Notes: a model not told the origin generated them from the sequence alone. Shown: positions 24,609 through 33,341, counted from the first letter of the stretch. The stretch: DNA of 64,000 nucleotides from Streptomyces sennicomposti (GCF_019890635.1 NZ_JAIOAB010000037.1:1-64000), one strand, 5' to 3'. Numbers and translations: made by a program.

Positions 24609-25693
24609 CACAGCACCACCACCGAGCGCAGCACGTCGCCGTGGTGCATCCGCTCGAACGCCTTCTCCACCTCGTCCAGTCGGATGGTCTCGGTGACGAA
24701 CTTGTCCAGCGGCAGGCGGCCCTGGAGGTGGAGGTCGATGAGCATGGGGAAGTCGCGCGAGGGCAGGCAGTCGCCGTACCAGCTGGACTTGAGGGAGCCG
24801 CCGCGTCCGAAGACGTCCAGCAGCGGCAGTTCGAGCTTCATCTCCGGGGTCGGCACGCCGACCAGGACGACGGTGCCGGCCAGATCGCGGGCGTAGAAGG
24901 CCTGCCGGTACGTCTCGGGACGGCCGACCGCCTCGATGACGACGTCCGCGCCGAAGCCGCCGGTGAGTTCGCGGATCGCCTCGACGGGGTCGGTGTCCTT
25001 GGAGTTGACGGTGTGGGTGGCGCCCATGGTGCGGGCGGTCTCCAGCTTGCGGTCGTCGATGTCGACGGCGATGACCTTCGCCGCGCCCGCCAGGTACGCA
25101 CCGGCGATCGCCGCGTCCCCGACGCCGCCGCAGCCGATGACGGCGACCGAGTCGCCGCGCCCGACGCCGCCCGTGTTGATGGCCGCGCCGATGCCGGCCA
25201 TCACGCCGCAGCCCAGCAGTCCGGCCACGGCCGGGGAGACGGCGGGGTCGACCTTGGTGCACTGTCCGGCCGCCACGAGCGTCTTCTCGGCGAACGCGCC
25301 GATCCCGAGGGCCGGGGACAGCTCGGTGCCGTCGGTGAGGGTCATCTTCTGCCGCGCGTTGTGGGTGTCGAAGCAGTACCAGGGGCGGCCGCGCAGACAG
25401 GCGCGGCACTTGCCGCACACGGCACGCCAGTTGAGGATCACGAAGTCGCCGGGCGCGACGTCGGTGACGCCCTCGCCGACCGACTCCACGACGCCGGCCG
25501 CCTCGTGGCCGAGGAGGAAGGGGAACTCGTCGTTGATTCCGCCCTGCTTGTAGTGCAGGTCGGTGTGGCAGACGCCGCAGGCCTGGACCCGTACCACGGC
25601 CTCGCCGGGCCCGGGGTCCGGCACGACGATCGTCTCGACCCGTACCGGCTCGTTCTTCCCGGGTGCGATCACGCCGCGCACTTCCTGCGCCAT
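24608..25693 (-). CDS. mscR: S-(hydroxymethyl)mycothiol dehydrogenase (mycothiol-dependent formaldehyde dehydrogenase)
   Basis: A 361-aa zinc-dependent medium-chain dehydrogenase. Catalytic zinc ligands sit in CGVCHTDLHY and GHEAAGVVE, and the structural zinc has four cysteines in CGKCRACLRGRPWYC. VIGCGGVGDAAI binds NAD. The length and the NWRAVCGKC segment match MscR/AdhE2, which oxidises the spontaneous mycothiol-formaldehyde adduct. Together with the MBL-fold gene this is a formaldehyde and nitrosothiol detoxification operon. GAAGGAACCACC lies ahead of ATG 25693. Confidence 0.88.
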   Translation of the reverse strand: MAQEVRGVIAPGKNEPVRVETIVVPDPGPGEAVVRVQACGVCHTDLHYKQGGINDEFPFLLGHEAAGVVESVGEGVTDVAPGDFVILNWRAVCGKCRACLRGRPWYCFDTHNARQKMTLTDGTELSPALGIGAFAEKTLVAAGQCTKVDPAVSPAVAGLLGCGVMAGIGAAINTGGVGRGDSVAVIGCGGVGDAAIAGAYLAGAAKVIAVDIDDRKLETARTMGATHTVNSKDTDPVEAIRELTGGFGADVVIEAVGRPETYRQAFYARDLAGTVVLVGVPTPEMKLELPLLDVFGRGGSLKSSWYGDCLPSRDFPMLIDLHLQGRLPLDKFVTETIRLDEVEKAFERMHHGDVLRSVVVL

Positions 25694-25921
25694 GATGGTG
25701 GTTCCTTCCGTCGACCGGATGTCCGTCCCTTCCGACCCTACGCGCCGCTGATCGACTACGGCACGAGACCCGGCCGATGTCCCCTCCCCCGCCGCCCTCC
25801 CCGCCGCGCGCCTCCCCGCCGTACGGCTGCGCTTGCCGAGCCCGGCGGGGCGGAGGACGCTCGGAGGTGAGGCCCGTCGCGGCCCCTCCGGTCCGGGCCC
25901 CGGACCTCGCAGGAGGTCACC

Positions 25922-26278
25922 ATGGCAAGCCCCGCTTTCGACACCGACACACTGCGCCGCGGCATCGAGGAGCACACGGCGTCCACCCTGCTGTCGCTCT
26001 ACGCGGACGACGCGGAGGTGCGCATCGTGGACCGCGAAGCCCAGCCGAGCCGGCCCAAGGTCCTGCGCGGCCGGGACGAGATCGGCGCCATGCTCGAGGA
26101 CGTCTACGGCCGGGACATGACGCACGCGCTGGAGCACTGCGTCGTCCAGGGCGACCGCGCCGCGTTCCTGGAGTCCTGCCGGTATCCGGACGGCGTGCGC
26201 GTCCTGGCCGAGTCCATGATCGCGCTGCGGGACGGCAAGATCAGCGAGCAGATCATGATCCAGGCATGGGACGAGTAG
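25922..26278 (+). CDS. SnoaL/NTF2-like small protein
   Basis: A 118-aa single-domain protein with the cone-shaped NTF2 fold signature: LLSLYADDAEVRIVDRE, LRGRDEIGAMLEDVYGR and a C-terminal MIALRDGKISEQIMIQAWDE strand pair. Proteins like this are isomerases, hydrolases or stress-related proteins of unknown substrate. An excellent AGGAGG precedes the ATG. It is monocistronic and ends at a strong hairpin. Confidence 0.8.
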   Translation: MASPAFDTDTLRRGIEEHTASTLLSLYADDAEVRIVDREAQPSRPKVLRGRDEIGAMLEDVYGRDMTHALEHCVVQGDRAAFLESCRYPDGVRVLAESMIALRDGKISEQIMIQAWDE

Positions 26279-26296
26279 GGAGGCGGTCCGCGTCGT

Positions 26297-26323
26297 TCCA
26301 GGTCAGCTCCCGGCTGACCTGGA
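26297..26323 (+). terminator. Strong hairpin terminator after SnoaL-like gene
   Basis: TCCAGGTCAGC pairs perfectly with GCTGACCTGGA (11 bp) around a 5-nt loop, 18 bp after the stop. Confidence 0.7.
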
Positions 26324-26628
26324 CCTTCTCGGCCCGCGCGGGCCTCGGCCACTCCCGCGCCCCGGCCCCCGGCCCGCCCCGCCCGGTCACGACGGCGAGC
26401 CGCATCGCCGCCACCGCCCTCCTCCGCTCCCTGCTGCGAGCGGCCCGGCCCCGCGCCCGCGTACGCGCCCGCTCGGGATGCGTACGGCGGGGGCGGCGCA
26501 GGTGAGCCGGCCCACTGCGGTGGCACAGGACCCCGGTGGTGCCGCGCCGGGACCGGCGACCGGCAGCCGGCGAGCGGAGGGGCCGTACTCGTCGGGAAAC
26601 CCGGAGGAGTTCCGCGTCCGGCAGGACG
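26324..26628. other. Spacer upstream of riboswitch
   Basis: About 305 bp. I see no convincing gene or repeat between the terminator and the folD promoter; overlapping ORFs on both strands lack ribosome sites and are arginine rich. Confidence 0.4.
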
Positions 26629-26634
26629 TAAGCT
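26629..26634 (+). promoter_or_regulatory. Possible -10 box for riboswitch/folD transcript
   Basis: TAAGCT lies 6 nt before the first base of the riboswitch stem. There is no clear -35 box. Confidence 0.35.
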
Positions 26635-26635
26635 G

Positions 26636-26718
26636 GCCCGGGACCGTGACTGGCGTTGAGGTGGAGCACCACCGGGGAGCGGTCCCCGTCGAGTCACAGC
26701 CGCGCGCCTGGGCGATCC
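26636..26718 (+). ncRNA. ZTP (pfl motif) riboswitch
   Basis: The conserved features of the pfl/ZTP aptamer appear in order. P1 is GGGACC (26640-26645) pairing with GGTCCC (26681-26686). GTGACTGGCG is at 26646-26655. The GGTGG-AGCA-CCACC hairpin (26660-26673) runs into CGGGGAGCG. After a short linker comes CCGCGCGCCTGGGC (26700-26713), the second half of the pseudoknotted core. ZTP (or ZMP) reports folate-limited purine synthesis and turns on folate genes; the gene downstream is folD, a canonical target. The expression platform probably masks GGAG at 26731-26734. Confidence 0.85.
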
Positions 26719-26740
26719 GTCGAACGCCCCGGAGTGGACC

Positions 26741-27589
26741 ATGTCCCAGGCACGTCTCATGGACGGCACCGCGCTCGCCCGCCGCATCGTCGAGCAGACC
26801 GCGCGGCGCGCCGCAGAACTCACCGACCGCACCGGCACCGCGCCCTGTCTGGCGACCGTGCTGGTCGGCGCGGACCCGGCCTCCGTCACCTACGTCCGGA
26901 TGAAGCAGAACCGGTGCCGCACGGCCGGCATCGTCTCCCGCCACGTGGAGTTGCCCGCCGAGACCACCACCGAGGAACTGGTCGGCACGCTGCGCACGCT
27001 CTCACAGGACCCCGCCGTGCACGGCATCCTGCTCCAGCATCCGGTCGGCGAACACATCGACGAGCGGGCCGCGTTCGAGGCCATCGCGCCGGAGAAGGAC
27101 GTCGACGGCGTCACCTTCGCCTCCTTCGCGACGATGAGCTTCGGCGGGCCGGGGTTCGTCTCCTGCACGCCCGGCGGCATCCTGCGGCTGCTGGACGCCT
27201 ACGACGTGGACCTGGCCGGCAAGCGGGCCGTCGTGGTGGGCCGCAGCGCGATCCTCGGCAAGCCGGTGGGCATGCTGCTGCTCGGCCGCGACGCCACGGT
27301 GACGTACTGCCACTCGCGGACCCGGGACCTGTCGGCCGTGGTCCGCGAGGCCGATGTGGTGGTGGCCGCCGTCGGCCGGCCGCGGCTGATCAAGGGCGGG
27401 GACGTCAAGCCGGGCGCGGTCGTCATCGACGCCGGCTACAACCCGGGCAACGTCGGCGACGTGGACTTCGAGTCCGCCGCCGAGCGGGCCTCGCTGATCA
27501 CGCCGGTGCCGGGCGGGGTCGGTCCGATGACCATCGCCACGCTGCTGGAGCAGACCGTGGCCGCCGCCGCCCGGCAGCTCGGCGTCTGA
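26741..27589 (+). CDS. folD: Bifunctional methylenetetrahydrofolate dehydrogenase/cyclohydrolase
   Basis: A 282-aa FolD. It interconverts 5,10-methylene-, methenyl- and 10-formyl-THF using NADP. Key residues are Tyr51 and catalytic Lys55 in YVRMKQNRCRTAGI, ILLQHPVG, KDVDGV, CTPGGILRLL, VVGRSAILGKPV for the dinucleotide and PVPGGVGPMTIA near the end. GGAG lies 7 nt ahead of the ATG. Expression is expected to respond to ZTP through the leader, coupling one-carbon supply to purine synthesis. The commonly conserved QLPLP is QHPVG here, which suggests a divergent paralogue. Confidence 0.93.
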   Translation: MSQARLMDGTALARRIVEQTARRAAELTDRTGTAPCLATVLVGADPASVTYVRMKQNRCRTAGIVSRHVELPAETTTEELVGTLRTLSQDPAVHGILLQHPVGEHIDERAAFEAIAPEKDVDGVTFASFATMSFGGPGFVSCTPGGILRLLDAYDVDLAGKRAVVVGRSAILGKPVGMLLLGRDATVTYCHSRTRDLSAVVREADVVVAAVGRPRLIKGGDVKPGAVVIDAGYNPGNVGDVDFESAAERASLITPVPGGVGPMTIATLLEQTVAAAARQLGV

Positions 27590-27733
27590 TCAGCGCAGCC
27601 CGGCGCTGTACGCCATGGCGTCCCCGGCCTTCGTGCCGGACTCGGGCCGGTCGGCGGTGACGGTTTCCTCCAGGCGGGTGCAGGTCTCCTCCCGGCCGAG
27701 GACGGCTCCCGTGGCCGGGGGCAGGACGATCAC
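27590..27733 (-). CDS. Possible small ORF, 47 aa
   Basis: Over these codons nearly every third base is G or C (about 95 percent), unlike the upstream extension of the same frame. The peptide begins VIVLPPATGAVLGREE and ends GDAMAYSAGLR. No ribosome site or clear promoter was found. It may be the tail of a decayed gene. Confidence 0.25.
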   Translation of the reverse strand: MIVLPPATGAVLGREETCTRLEETVTADRPESGTKAGDAMAYSAGLR

Positions 27734-27953
27734 CGCGTACGCCGGGGGCGTCGTACGCGTACGCCTGTCCCGGCCGGCCGAGGCGGTCGGTCGTGTCCGG
27801 CATCCGTGCGCACGTCGCTGCGGTGCGTGTGGCGCTCGTCGCCCCGGCAGAGTGTGCCGTGCGGGCCCCTCCCGGACATGTGCGGGTCCGGCGTGCCGGG
27901 TGACGGCGCCGACATCCCACGGGTCGCTCACGGGCGGCGGGCCGCCCCGCCCG

Positions 27954-27959
27954 CATACT
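27954..27959 (+). promoter_or_regulatory. -10 box (CATACT) for leaderless glycosyltransferase mRNA
   Basis: CATACT ends 7 nt before GTG 27967 and there is no ribosome site. Confidence 0.45.
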
Positions 27960-27966
27960 GGCCGAC

Positions 27967-29217
27967 GTGCGCGTAGCGATCATGACGGCGGGTTCCCGGG
28001 GCGACGTCGCCCCGTTCACCGGACTGGGGCACGGCCTGGCCCGCGCGGGCCACGAGGTCACCCTGGTCACCCACGCGTGCTTCGAGCCGCTGGTCGCGGG
28101 CGCGGGCCTCGGCTTCCGCGCGCTGCCGGTCGATCCGCGGGCCGAGCTGGACTCCTCGCGCGGCCGGGGCCTGCACCGCAGCGCCACCAGCGCGGGCAAG
28201 ATGGTCCGGGCCGTAGGGCTGGCCCGGGCGGCCCTCGCGCAGATGACCGACGACCTGGTCGCGGCGGCCGAGAAGAACGACGTCCTGCTGCTGTCCGGAT
28301 CGCTCGGGCCGGTCGGGCACGCCATCGCCGAGGCGCTGGGCAAACCCAGTATGGGCGCCCATCTGCAACCCCTGTCCCCCACCCGCGAGTTCGCGCCCCC
28401 GCTGCTGGGCGGCGGGCACTGGGGGGCGGCGGCGAACCGGCTGGCCGGGCACGGCGTGAACCTCGCCGTGGACCGGGTCTTCTCCGCGGCGGTGCCCGCC
28501 GTGCGCTCCCGGCTCGGGCTGCCCGCCGCCCGCGCCGCGACGCCCTGGCACATCCGCGCGGGGCTGCGCCGCCCGGTGCACCACGGCTTCAGCGAGCTGG
28601 TGGTGCCCCGGCCGGGCGACTGGCGGTCCGGGCTCCAGGTGTGCGGCTACTGGTGGCCCTACGACCGGGACGAGACGCTGCCCGAGGAGCTGCTGCGGTT
28701 CCTGGACGCCGGGCCGCCGCCGGTCTTCGTCGGGCTCGGCAGCGCCACCGTGCCCGATCCGCGCCGGCTGAGCGGGACCATCGTGCGCGCGCTGCGCCGG
28801 GCCGGGCTGCGCGGGGTGGTGCAGCGCGGGTGGGGCGGGCTGGCCGCGGCCGGCGACGACATACTGACCATCGGCGAGGCGCCGCACTCGGCGCTGTTCC
28901 CGCGCATGGCCGCCGTCGTCCACCACGCGGGGGCGGGCACGACGGCGGCCGGGCTGCGCGCCGGGGTGCCCGCGGTGCCCCTGCCGGTCCAGTTCGACGA
29001 GGGCTTCTGGGCCGACCGGCTGGTGCGGCTGGGGGTGGCCCCGTGCGCCGTGCCGCTGCGCCGGCTGACCGCCGAGACACTGGCCGCCGCGCTCGTACGG
29101 GCCACCCGCCACCCGGTCCACCGGGAGCGGGCCGAGGCGCTGGGCGTCCGCATCCGCGCGGAGGACGGCGTCGCGCCGGTGCTGGCGGCGATCGAGGAAC
29201 TGGCCGGGACGGTCTGA
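27967..29217 (+). CDS. GT1-family (UDP-sugar) glycosyltransferase
   Basis: A 416-aa GT-B glycosyltransferase of the macrolide/sterol glucosyltransferase type. The N-terminal strand reads VAIMTAGSRGDVAPFTGLG, and the C-terminal donor site has VFVGLGSAT, ILTIGEAPHSALFPRM and VVHHAGAGTTAAGLRAGVP followed by PVQFDEGFWADR. It glucosylates small hydrophobic acceptors or sterol-like lipids; no natural-product cluster is attached. Self-resistance or detoxification is possible. Its 3' end runs into 17-18-bp repeats. Confidence 0.85.
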   Translation: MRVAIMTAGSRGDVAPFTGLGHGLARAGHEVTLVTHACFEPLVAGAGLGFRALPVDPRAELDSSRGRGLHRSATSAGKMVRAVGLARAALAQMTDDLVAAAEKNDVLLLSGSLGPVGHAIAEALGKPSMGAHLQPLSPTREFAPPLLGGGHWGAAANRLAGHGVNLAVDRVFSAAVPAVRSRLGLPAARAATPWHIRAGLRRPVHHGFSELVVPRPGDWRSGLQVCGYWWPYDRDETLPEELLRFLDAGPPPVFVGLGSATVPDPRRLSGTIVRALRRAGLRGVVQRGWGGLAAAGDDILTIGEAPHSALFPRMAAVVHHAGAGTTAAGLRAGVPAVPLPVQFDEGFWADRLVRLGVAPCAVPLRRLTAETLAAALVRATRHPVHRERAEALGVRIRAEDGVAPVLAAIEELAGTV

Positions 29218-29400
29218 CGCCCGGGACGGTCCGGCGCTCCGGGACCGTCCGATGCTCTGGGACCGTCCAGCACCTGGGTCGGTCCGACGTCCCGTCCCGT
29301 CCCGGCGGGAGCGCGGCGCGCGGACGCCGTCGGCCCCGGCCGCCGGGAGCGCGGCGCACGGATGCCGTCGGCCCCGGCGGGGGCGCGGCGTACGGATGCC
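29206..29400. repeat. Two short tandem repeat families
   Basis: 29206-29276 holds four GGGACSGTC units spaced 17-18 bp apart, the first inside the glycosyltransferase stop region. 29307-29400 holds three units of 36-38 bp beginning GGGAGCGCGGCGC, with GCCGTCGGCCCCGGC inside. Confidence 0.75.
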
Positions 29401-29431
29401 GTTTCGGACCTCCCGCCGCGCCCCCTCCTCC

Positions 29432-30799
29432 CTATCGCGCCCCCTCCTCGAACAGCCCGAGGGGCACCGCGTTCGCGAGGGCGCGGTAGCCGTTGGGGTC
29501 GAGGTGGAGGTGGTCGCCGGTGTCGTACGCCGGGAGCAGCCGGCGCGGGTCGTCCGGGTCGCGGGCCGCCCGGTCGAGGTCGATGACGGCGTCGAACCAT
29601 CCGCCGGTGCGGATCCACCGGTTGACCGTCTGCCGGGCCGCCTCGTGCGCGCCGGCCGGATCGTCGTACACGTTGCCCCCGAAGGGGGTGAGGGTGGCCC
29701 CGTAGACGCGGATGCCGCGGGCGTGGACGCGGGTGACGATCTGCCGGTAGGCGCCGACGAGGTCGGCCGCGATCCGCCGGGACGCCGCCGGTGTCGTACC
29801 CGCCGTGCCGATGTCGTTGACGCCCTCGAAGACGATGAGCCGGTCCACGCCGCTCTGCGCGAGCACGTCGCGGTCCAGGCGGGCCAGGGCGTTGGGGCCG
29901 AGGCCGTCGTGCAGAACGCGGTTGCCGCCCGCCGCCTGGTTGACGACCGCGATGTCGGCCGTGGCGGGGCGGGCGCGCAGCCGCTCCTGGAGCCGGTCCG
30001 GCCAGCGGTCGTTGCCGTTGGTGGTGGAGCCGCGGCCGTCGCTGAGCGAGTCGCCGAGCACGACGGCGGCGGACGCGCTGCGCTTTGACCACACCTCCAG
30101 GCCGCTGAGGAAGTACCAGTGGTCGGCGGTGACCGCTCCGGTCAGGTCCGTGTCGTTCACGTGGTCGCCGACGGCCATGTAGGACGTCGTACGGGACCCG
30201 GGGTGCGAGGTGAGGGCGGTGGAGGCCTGGCCGTCGGCGAGGTAGAGGGTCACGGTCAGGTCGGCGCCCGGGCGCAGGTCGAGGTCGATCGGGTCGCTGA
30301 CCGCCTGCGCGCCCTGCGGGACGACGAAGCCCCGCTGCCCGCCGAAGGCGACCGGGCGGGCGCTGCCGGGCACGATCGCGCCGGTGCCCGCCTTCCCGCC
30401 GGCCGGCCGGGCCACGGACACCTCGGTGACGGGCAGGTCGGCGCCGCCGAACGCGTTGGACAGGCGCAGCCGCACCTGCCGGCCGCCCACGCCGACGTGC
30501 ACGGTCTGGCGCAGGGTGGCGTTCCGGAACACGTGGTCCGTGCCGGTGAAGGGCGCGGGCGGCATGTTGCCGGGCTCGGTCAGTTGGGGCATCGACGTCC
30601 AGGTGTCGACCCAGTGGCCGTTCGCGGTCGCCGCCGTCGGGGCGGCGGGATGCGGGGCGGCGGGCGCTCCGCCGTCGTGGGCGCCCGGCGCCGGGTGCGC
30701 GGCGCAGCCCGCCGTGGCGGCGGCCAGCGCGGCCGCGAGGCCCACCAGCGCGGGCGCTCGTTTCGTCCGTCGTCGTTCGCGTCGCGTACGTCGTTCCAT
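29432..30799 (-). CDS. Secreted SGNH/GDSL esterase, probable lipoprotein
   Basis: A 455-aa exported hydrolase. A basic N-terminus and hydrophobic stretch end in AAATAGCAAH, a plausible lipobox. Then comes a beta-rich domain (WVDTWTSMPQ; VRLRLSNAFGGADLPVTEV) and an SGNH domain with GDSLSDG, GGNRVL, FEGVNDIG and a late GDHLHLDPNGY carrying the Asp/His pair. The architecture matches XynE-like carbohydrate esterases. It follows the SSS symporter gene in the same direction, so the pair may use an acetylated or esterified sugar. Confidence 0.85.
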   Translation of the reverse strand: MERRTRRERRRTKRAPALVGLAAALAAATAGCAAHPAPGAHDGGAPAAPHPAAPTAATANGHWVDTWTSMPQLTEPGNMPPAPFTGTDHVFRNATLRQTVHVGVGGRQVRLRLSNAFGGADLPVTEVSVARPAGGKAGTGAIVPGSARPVAFGGQRGFVVPQGAQAVSDPIDLDLRPGADLTVTLYLADGQASTALTSHPGSRTTSYMAVGDHVNDTDLTGAVTADHWYFLSGLEVWSKRSASAAVVLGDSLSDGRGSTTNGNDRWPDRLQERLRARPATADIAVVNQAAGGNRVLHDGLGPNALARLDRDVLAQSGVDRLIVFEGVNDIGTAGTTPAASRRIAADLVGAYRQIVTRVHARGIRVYGATLTPFGGNVYDDPAGAHEAARQTVNRWIRTGGWFDAVIDLDRAARDPDDPRRLLPAYDTGDHLHLDPNGYRALANAVPLGLFEEGAR

Positions 30800-30913
30800 A
30801 CGGGGTGTGCCTCCGTCGCGCCGGTCTCGGTCTCTGTCTCGCGTGCGGGGTGCGGGGTGTGTGCGGTGGGCGGCCGGTCGGGTCGGTCCGGTACCCAGGC
30901 GGTCCGCGCGGTC

Positions 30914-32428
30914 TCAGGCCTGTTCCGCGGCCGGGTGCGGGGCGGTCGGCTCCGGGCCCGGCTCCGGGCCGGAGACCGCCGCGACGACGGCGTCGGCCCG
31001 CTCGTCGGGTTCCGGCAGCAGCAGGCCGAGGCCGGTGTAGACGACGAGCGAGGTGACCAGCGGGGTGACGACCACGGTGGTCTGGGAGGCCCCGTCCAGG
31101 CCGTACTTGACGAGGAAGTAGCCGCCGAGACCGAGCGCCCAGGAGGTGAGCGCCGCCCGGGGGCCGCAGCGGCGGAAGGCGGGGAGCAGGCCGAGCAGCA
31201 TCGGGATGGAGATCGGGCCCATCACCGCCGCGACCATGCCGACGATGATCCCGAGGACCCCGCCGAAGTGGTCGGCCTCGACGGCGACGGCCATGGAGAC
31301 GGTGATGAAGACGACCGTGACCACGCGCGCCGTCAGCAGGCCCCGCCGGGTGCTCGCGCCCCGGAAGGAGGGCAGGAGGGCGGGCAGGATGTCACGGGTG
31401 ACGACCGCGGAGATGGCGTTGGCGTCGGAGGAGGCCATGGCCATGGTGTGGGAGAACATCCCGGCCAGCGTGAGGCCCACCAGCCCGGCCGGCAGGTAGG
31501 ACTGCGCCATCAGGGCGTACGTCTGCTGCGGGTCGGCGACGTGCGGCATGAGCACCGGCGCGGCGACGGCGGGCAGCAGCAGCACGGCGGGCCAGACGAG
31601 GTAGAGGGCGGCCGACAGCACCGCCGAACGGCGGGCGGCCCGCGGGGAGTCGGTGGCCATGTAGCGCTGGGCCAGGTTCCACATGCCGCCGTTGTACTCG
31701 AAGATCTTCACGATGACGTACGCGGTGAGGAACCCGGCGGTGTAGGGGCCGACGAGGGGGTCGGTGTGCCCGGTGGGGAGCCGGCGCCACAGGGTGCCGA
31801 GGCCGGAGGGGCCGCCGAGCCGGTCGAGGACCACCCACATCATCGACAGCGCGGCCACGCCCTGGATGAGGAACTGCCCGAACTCGGTGAGCGCGTCCGC
31901 CCACAGGCCGCCGACCGTGCAGTACAGCAGGGTGACGACGCCGGTCAGCAGGATGCCGTCCGCCATCGGCATACCTGTGAAGACCTTGAGCAGCACGGCG
32001 ACGGAGGCCCATTTGGCGGCCACGTCGAACACCTTGAGCAGGGCGCCGCTCCAGGCGAGCGCCTGCTGGGTGGGGACGTCGTAGCGGCGCGCCAGGTACT
32101 CCAGCGGGGAGGCGACCCGGTAGCGCCGCCGCAGCCGGTTCCAGCGGGGCGCGAACAGCCAGGCGCCGAGGCCGGTGCCGAGGGCGAGCGGCAGGAAGGC
32201 CCAGACGTAGACGGTGATGCCGTAGGTGTAGGCGACGGCGGCGTAGGCGACGAAGACGGCGGCGCTGTAGCCGGACATGTGGTGCGAGACGCCGGTCAGC
32301 CACCAGGGCATGCGGCCGCCGCCGGTGAAGTAGTCGGAGACGTCGCGCACGCGCCGGTGCGACCAGACGCCGATGAGGAGCATCACCACGAAGTAGCCGC
32401 CGACGGCGGCCCAGTCGAGCCAGTGCAT
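30914..32428 (-). CDS. Sodium:solute symporter family (SSS) transporter
   Basis: A 504-aa transporter with about 13 helices. It starts MHWLDWAAVGGYFVVMLLIG and contains SDYFTGGGRMPWWLTGVSHHMSG-type sodium-site sequence, VASPLEYLARRYD and NLAQRYMAT. The sequence resembles the sugar/sialate branch more than the proline branch. AAGAAGG precedes the ATG. A CGAAAGTTTCG dyad lies 29 bp upstream, suggesting LacI-type control. The SGNH esterase gene is 114 bp downstream. Confidence 0.85.
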   Translation of the reverse strand: MHWLDWAAVGGYFVVMLLIGVWSHRRVRDVSDYFTGGGRMPWWLTGVSHHMSGYSAAVFVAYAAVAYTYGITVYVWAFLPLALGTGLGAWLFAPRWNRLRRRYRVASPLEYLARRYDVPTQQALAWSGALLKVFDVAAKWASVAVLLKVFTGMPMADGILLTGVVTLLYCTVGGLWADALTEFGQFLIQGVAALSMMWVVLDRLGGPSGLGTLWRRLPTGHTDPLVGPYTAGFLTAYVIVKIFEYNGGMWNLAQRYMATDSPRAARRSAVLSAALYLVWPAVLLLPAVAAPVLMPHVADPQQTYALMAQSYLPAGLVGLTLAGMFSHTMAMASSDANAISAVVTRDILPALLPSFRGASTRRGLLTARVVTVVFITVSMAVAVEADHFGGVLGIIVGMVAAVMGPISIPMLLGLLPAFRRCGPRAALTSWALGLGGYFLVKYGLDGASQTTVVVTPLVTSLVVYTGLGLLLPEPDERADAVVAAVSGPEPGPEPTAPHPAAEQA

Positions 32429-32456
32429 GGGCAGACCTTCTTGTGATCCGGGGGTT

Positions 32457-32467
32457 CGAAAGTTTCG
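32457..32467. promoter_or_regulatory. LacI-type operator CGAAAGTTTCG, copy 1
   Basis: A perfect dyad 29 bp ahead of the symporter start, followed by ATGCG. CGAA-N-TTCG dyads are typical LacI-family sites in Streptomyces sugar operons. Confidence 0.7.
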
Positions 32468-32654
32468 ATGCGCTTCACCGGCCGATGGTCATGTATGTGA
32501 ACAGTCGTCATGAATACGAATGACTCGGGGAATGTAGAGGCCCCCGCTCATCGAGGTCAAGGGCTCCGCGTCGAGCGATTCCCCCGTCCATCTGCCGGAC
32601 GGGAAGCCACCGAGACGCCCACCTCTGGCCGCCGACCCCTTGCCGACTTACCAC

Positions 32655-32665
32655 CGAAACTTTCG
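32655..32665. promoter_or_regulatory. LacI-type operator CGAAACTTTCG, copy 2
   Basis: Same dyad with the centre base changed, again followed by ATGCG in the same orientation, 198 bp from copy 1. The distance would permit looping. Confidence 0.65.
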
Positions 32666-32795
32666 ATGCGTCTGCCCGCCCCGGAACAGACCCCGTCACA
32701 CCACTCGCCGCGCCCCGGGCTCGGTCATAGAGTGACCTACACCACACCGGTCGCTGATTTCCCTCATGCACGCCCGGACGGTCCCTGGAGGGCAC

Positions 32796-33337
32796 ATGAC
32801 CCATATCTCGGTCACGGTGGACGGCACGGTCTACGAGGACGAGGTGGAACCCCGTCTCCTGCTGGTCCACTATCTGCGCGACCGGCTCGGCCTGACCGGC
32901 ACCCCGGTCGGCTGCGACACCTCCAACTGCGGGGCGTGCACGGTCGAGCTGGACGGCATGAGCGTCAAGAGCTGCACGGTGCTCGCGGTCCAGGCGGACG
33001 GCGGCGAGGTGACCACCGTGCAGGGGCTGGCCCGCGACGGTGCGTGGACGCCGCTGCAGCGCGCGTTCCACGAGCGGCACGCGCTCCAGTGCGGCTACTG
33101 CACCCCCGGCATGATCATGGCCGCCCGCGATCTGCTGCGCGAGAACCCGCACCCCACCTCCGGCGAGGTGCGCCAGGCGCTCGAAGGCAATCTGTGCCGG
33201 TGCACCGGCTACCAGAACATCGTCCGCGCGGTGCTCGCCGCCGCCGAGGAGACCACCGGGGAGACCGCCGGACAGGACTCCGCCGCCGGCGACGGCGCGA
33301 GCGGCCGGCGGACCGCGTCCGGGCAGGAGGTGACGGC

Positions 33338-33341
<4 letters not shown>
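32796..33341 (+). CDS. coxS: Molybdenum hydroxylase 2Fe-2S (small) subunit, CoxS-like
   Basis: A 181-aa iron-sulfur subunit with two 2Fe-2S sites. The ferredoxin-type cluster uses Cys40, 45, 48 and 60 (GCDTSNCGAC ... SC); the second uses Cys99, 102, 134 and 136 (CGYCTPGM ... CRCTG). It passes electrons from the molybdenum centre to FAD. The last 35 residues are a hydrophilic extension beyond the usual family end. ATG 32796 follows GGAGGG. It overlaps the large-subunit gene by 4 bp. First gene of a seven-gene set. Confidence 0.92.

Larger units (their letters stand above)
27590..27966. other. 377-bp gap after folD
   Basis: The left half has gene-like base periodicity on the minus strand (see the entry at 27590-27733). 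The right half holds only the promoter of the glycosyltransferase gene. Confidence 0.4.
32429..32795. other. Divergent control region, symporter/cox
   Basis: 367 bp with no gene. It contains two LacI-type operators and AT-richer promoter-like sequence on both sides, including TAGAGT near 32729 for the cox direction. Confidence 0.5.
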
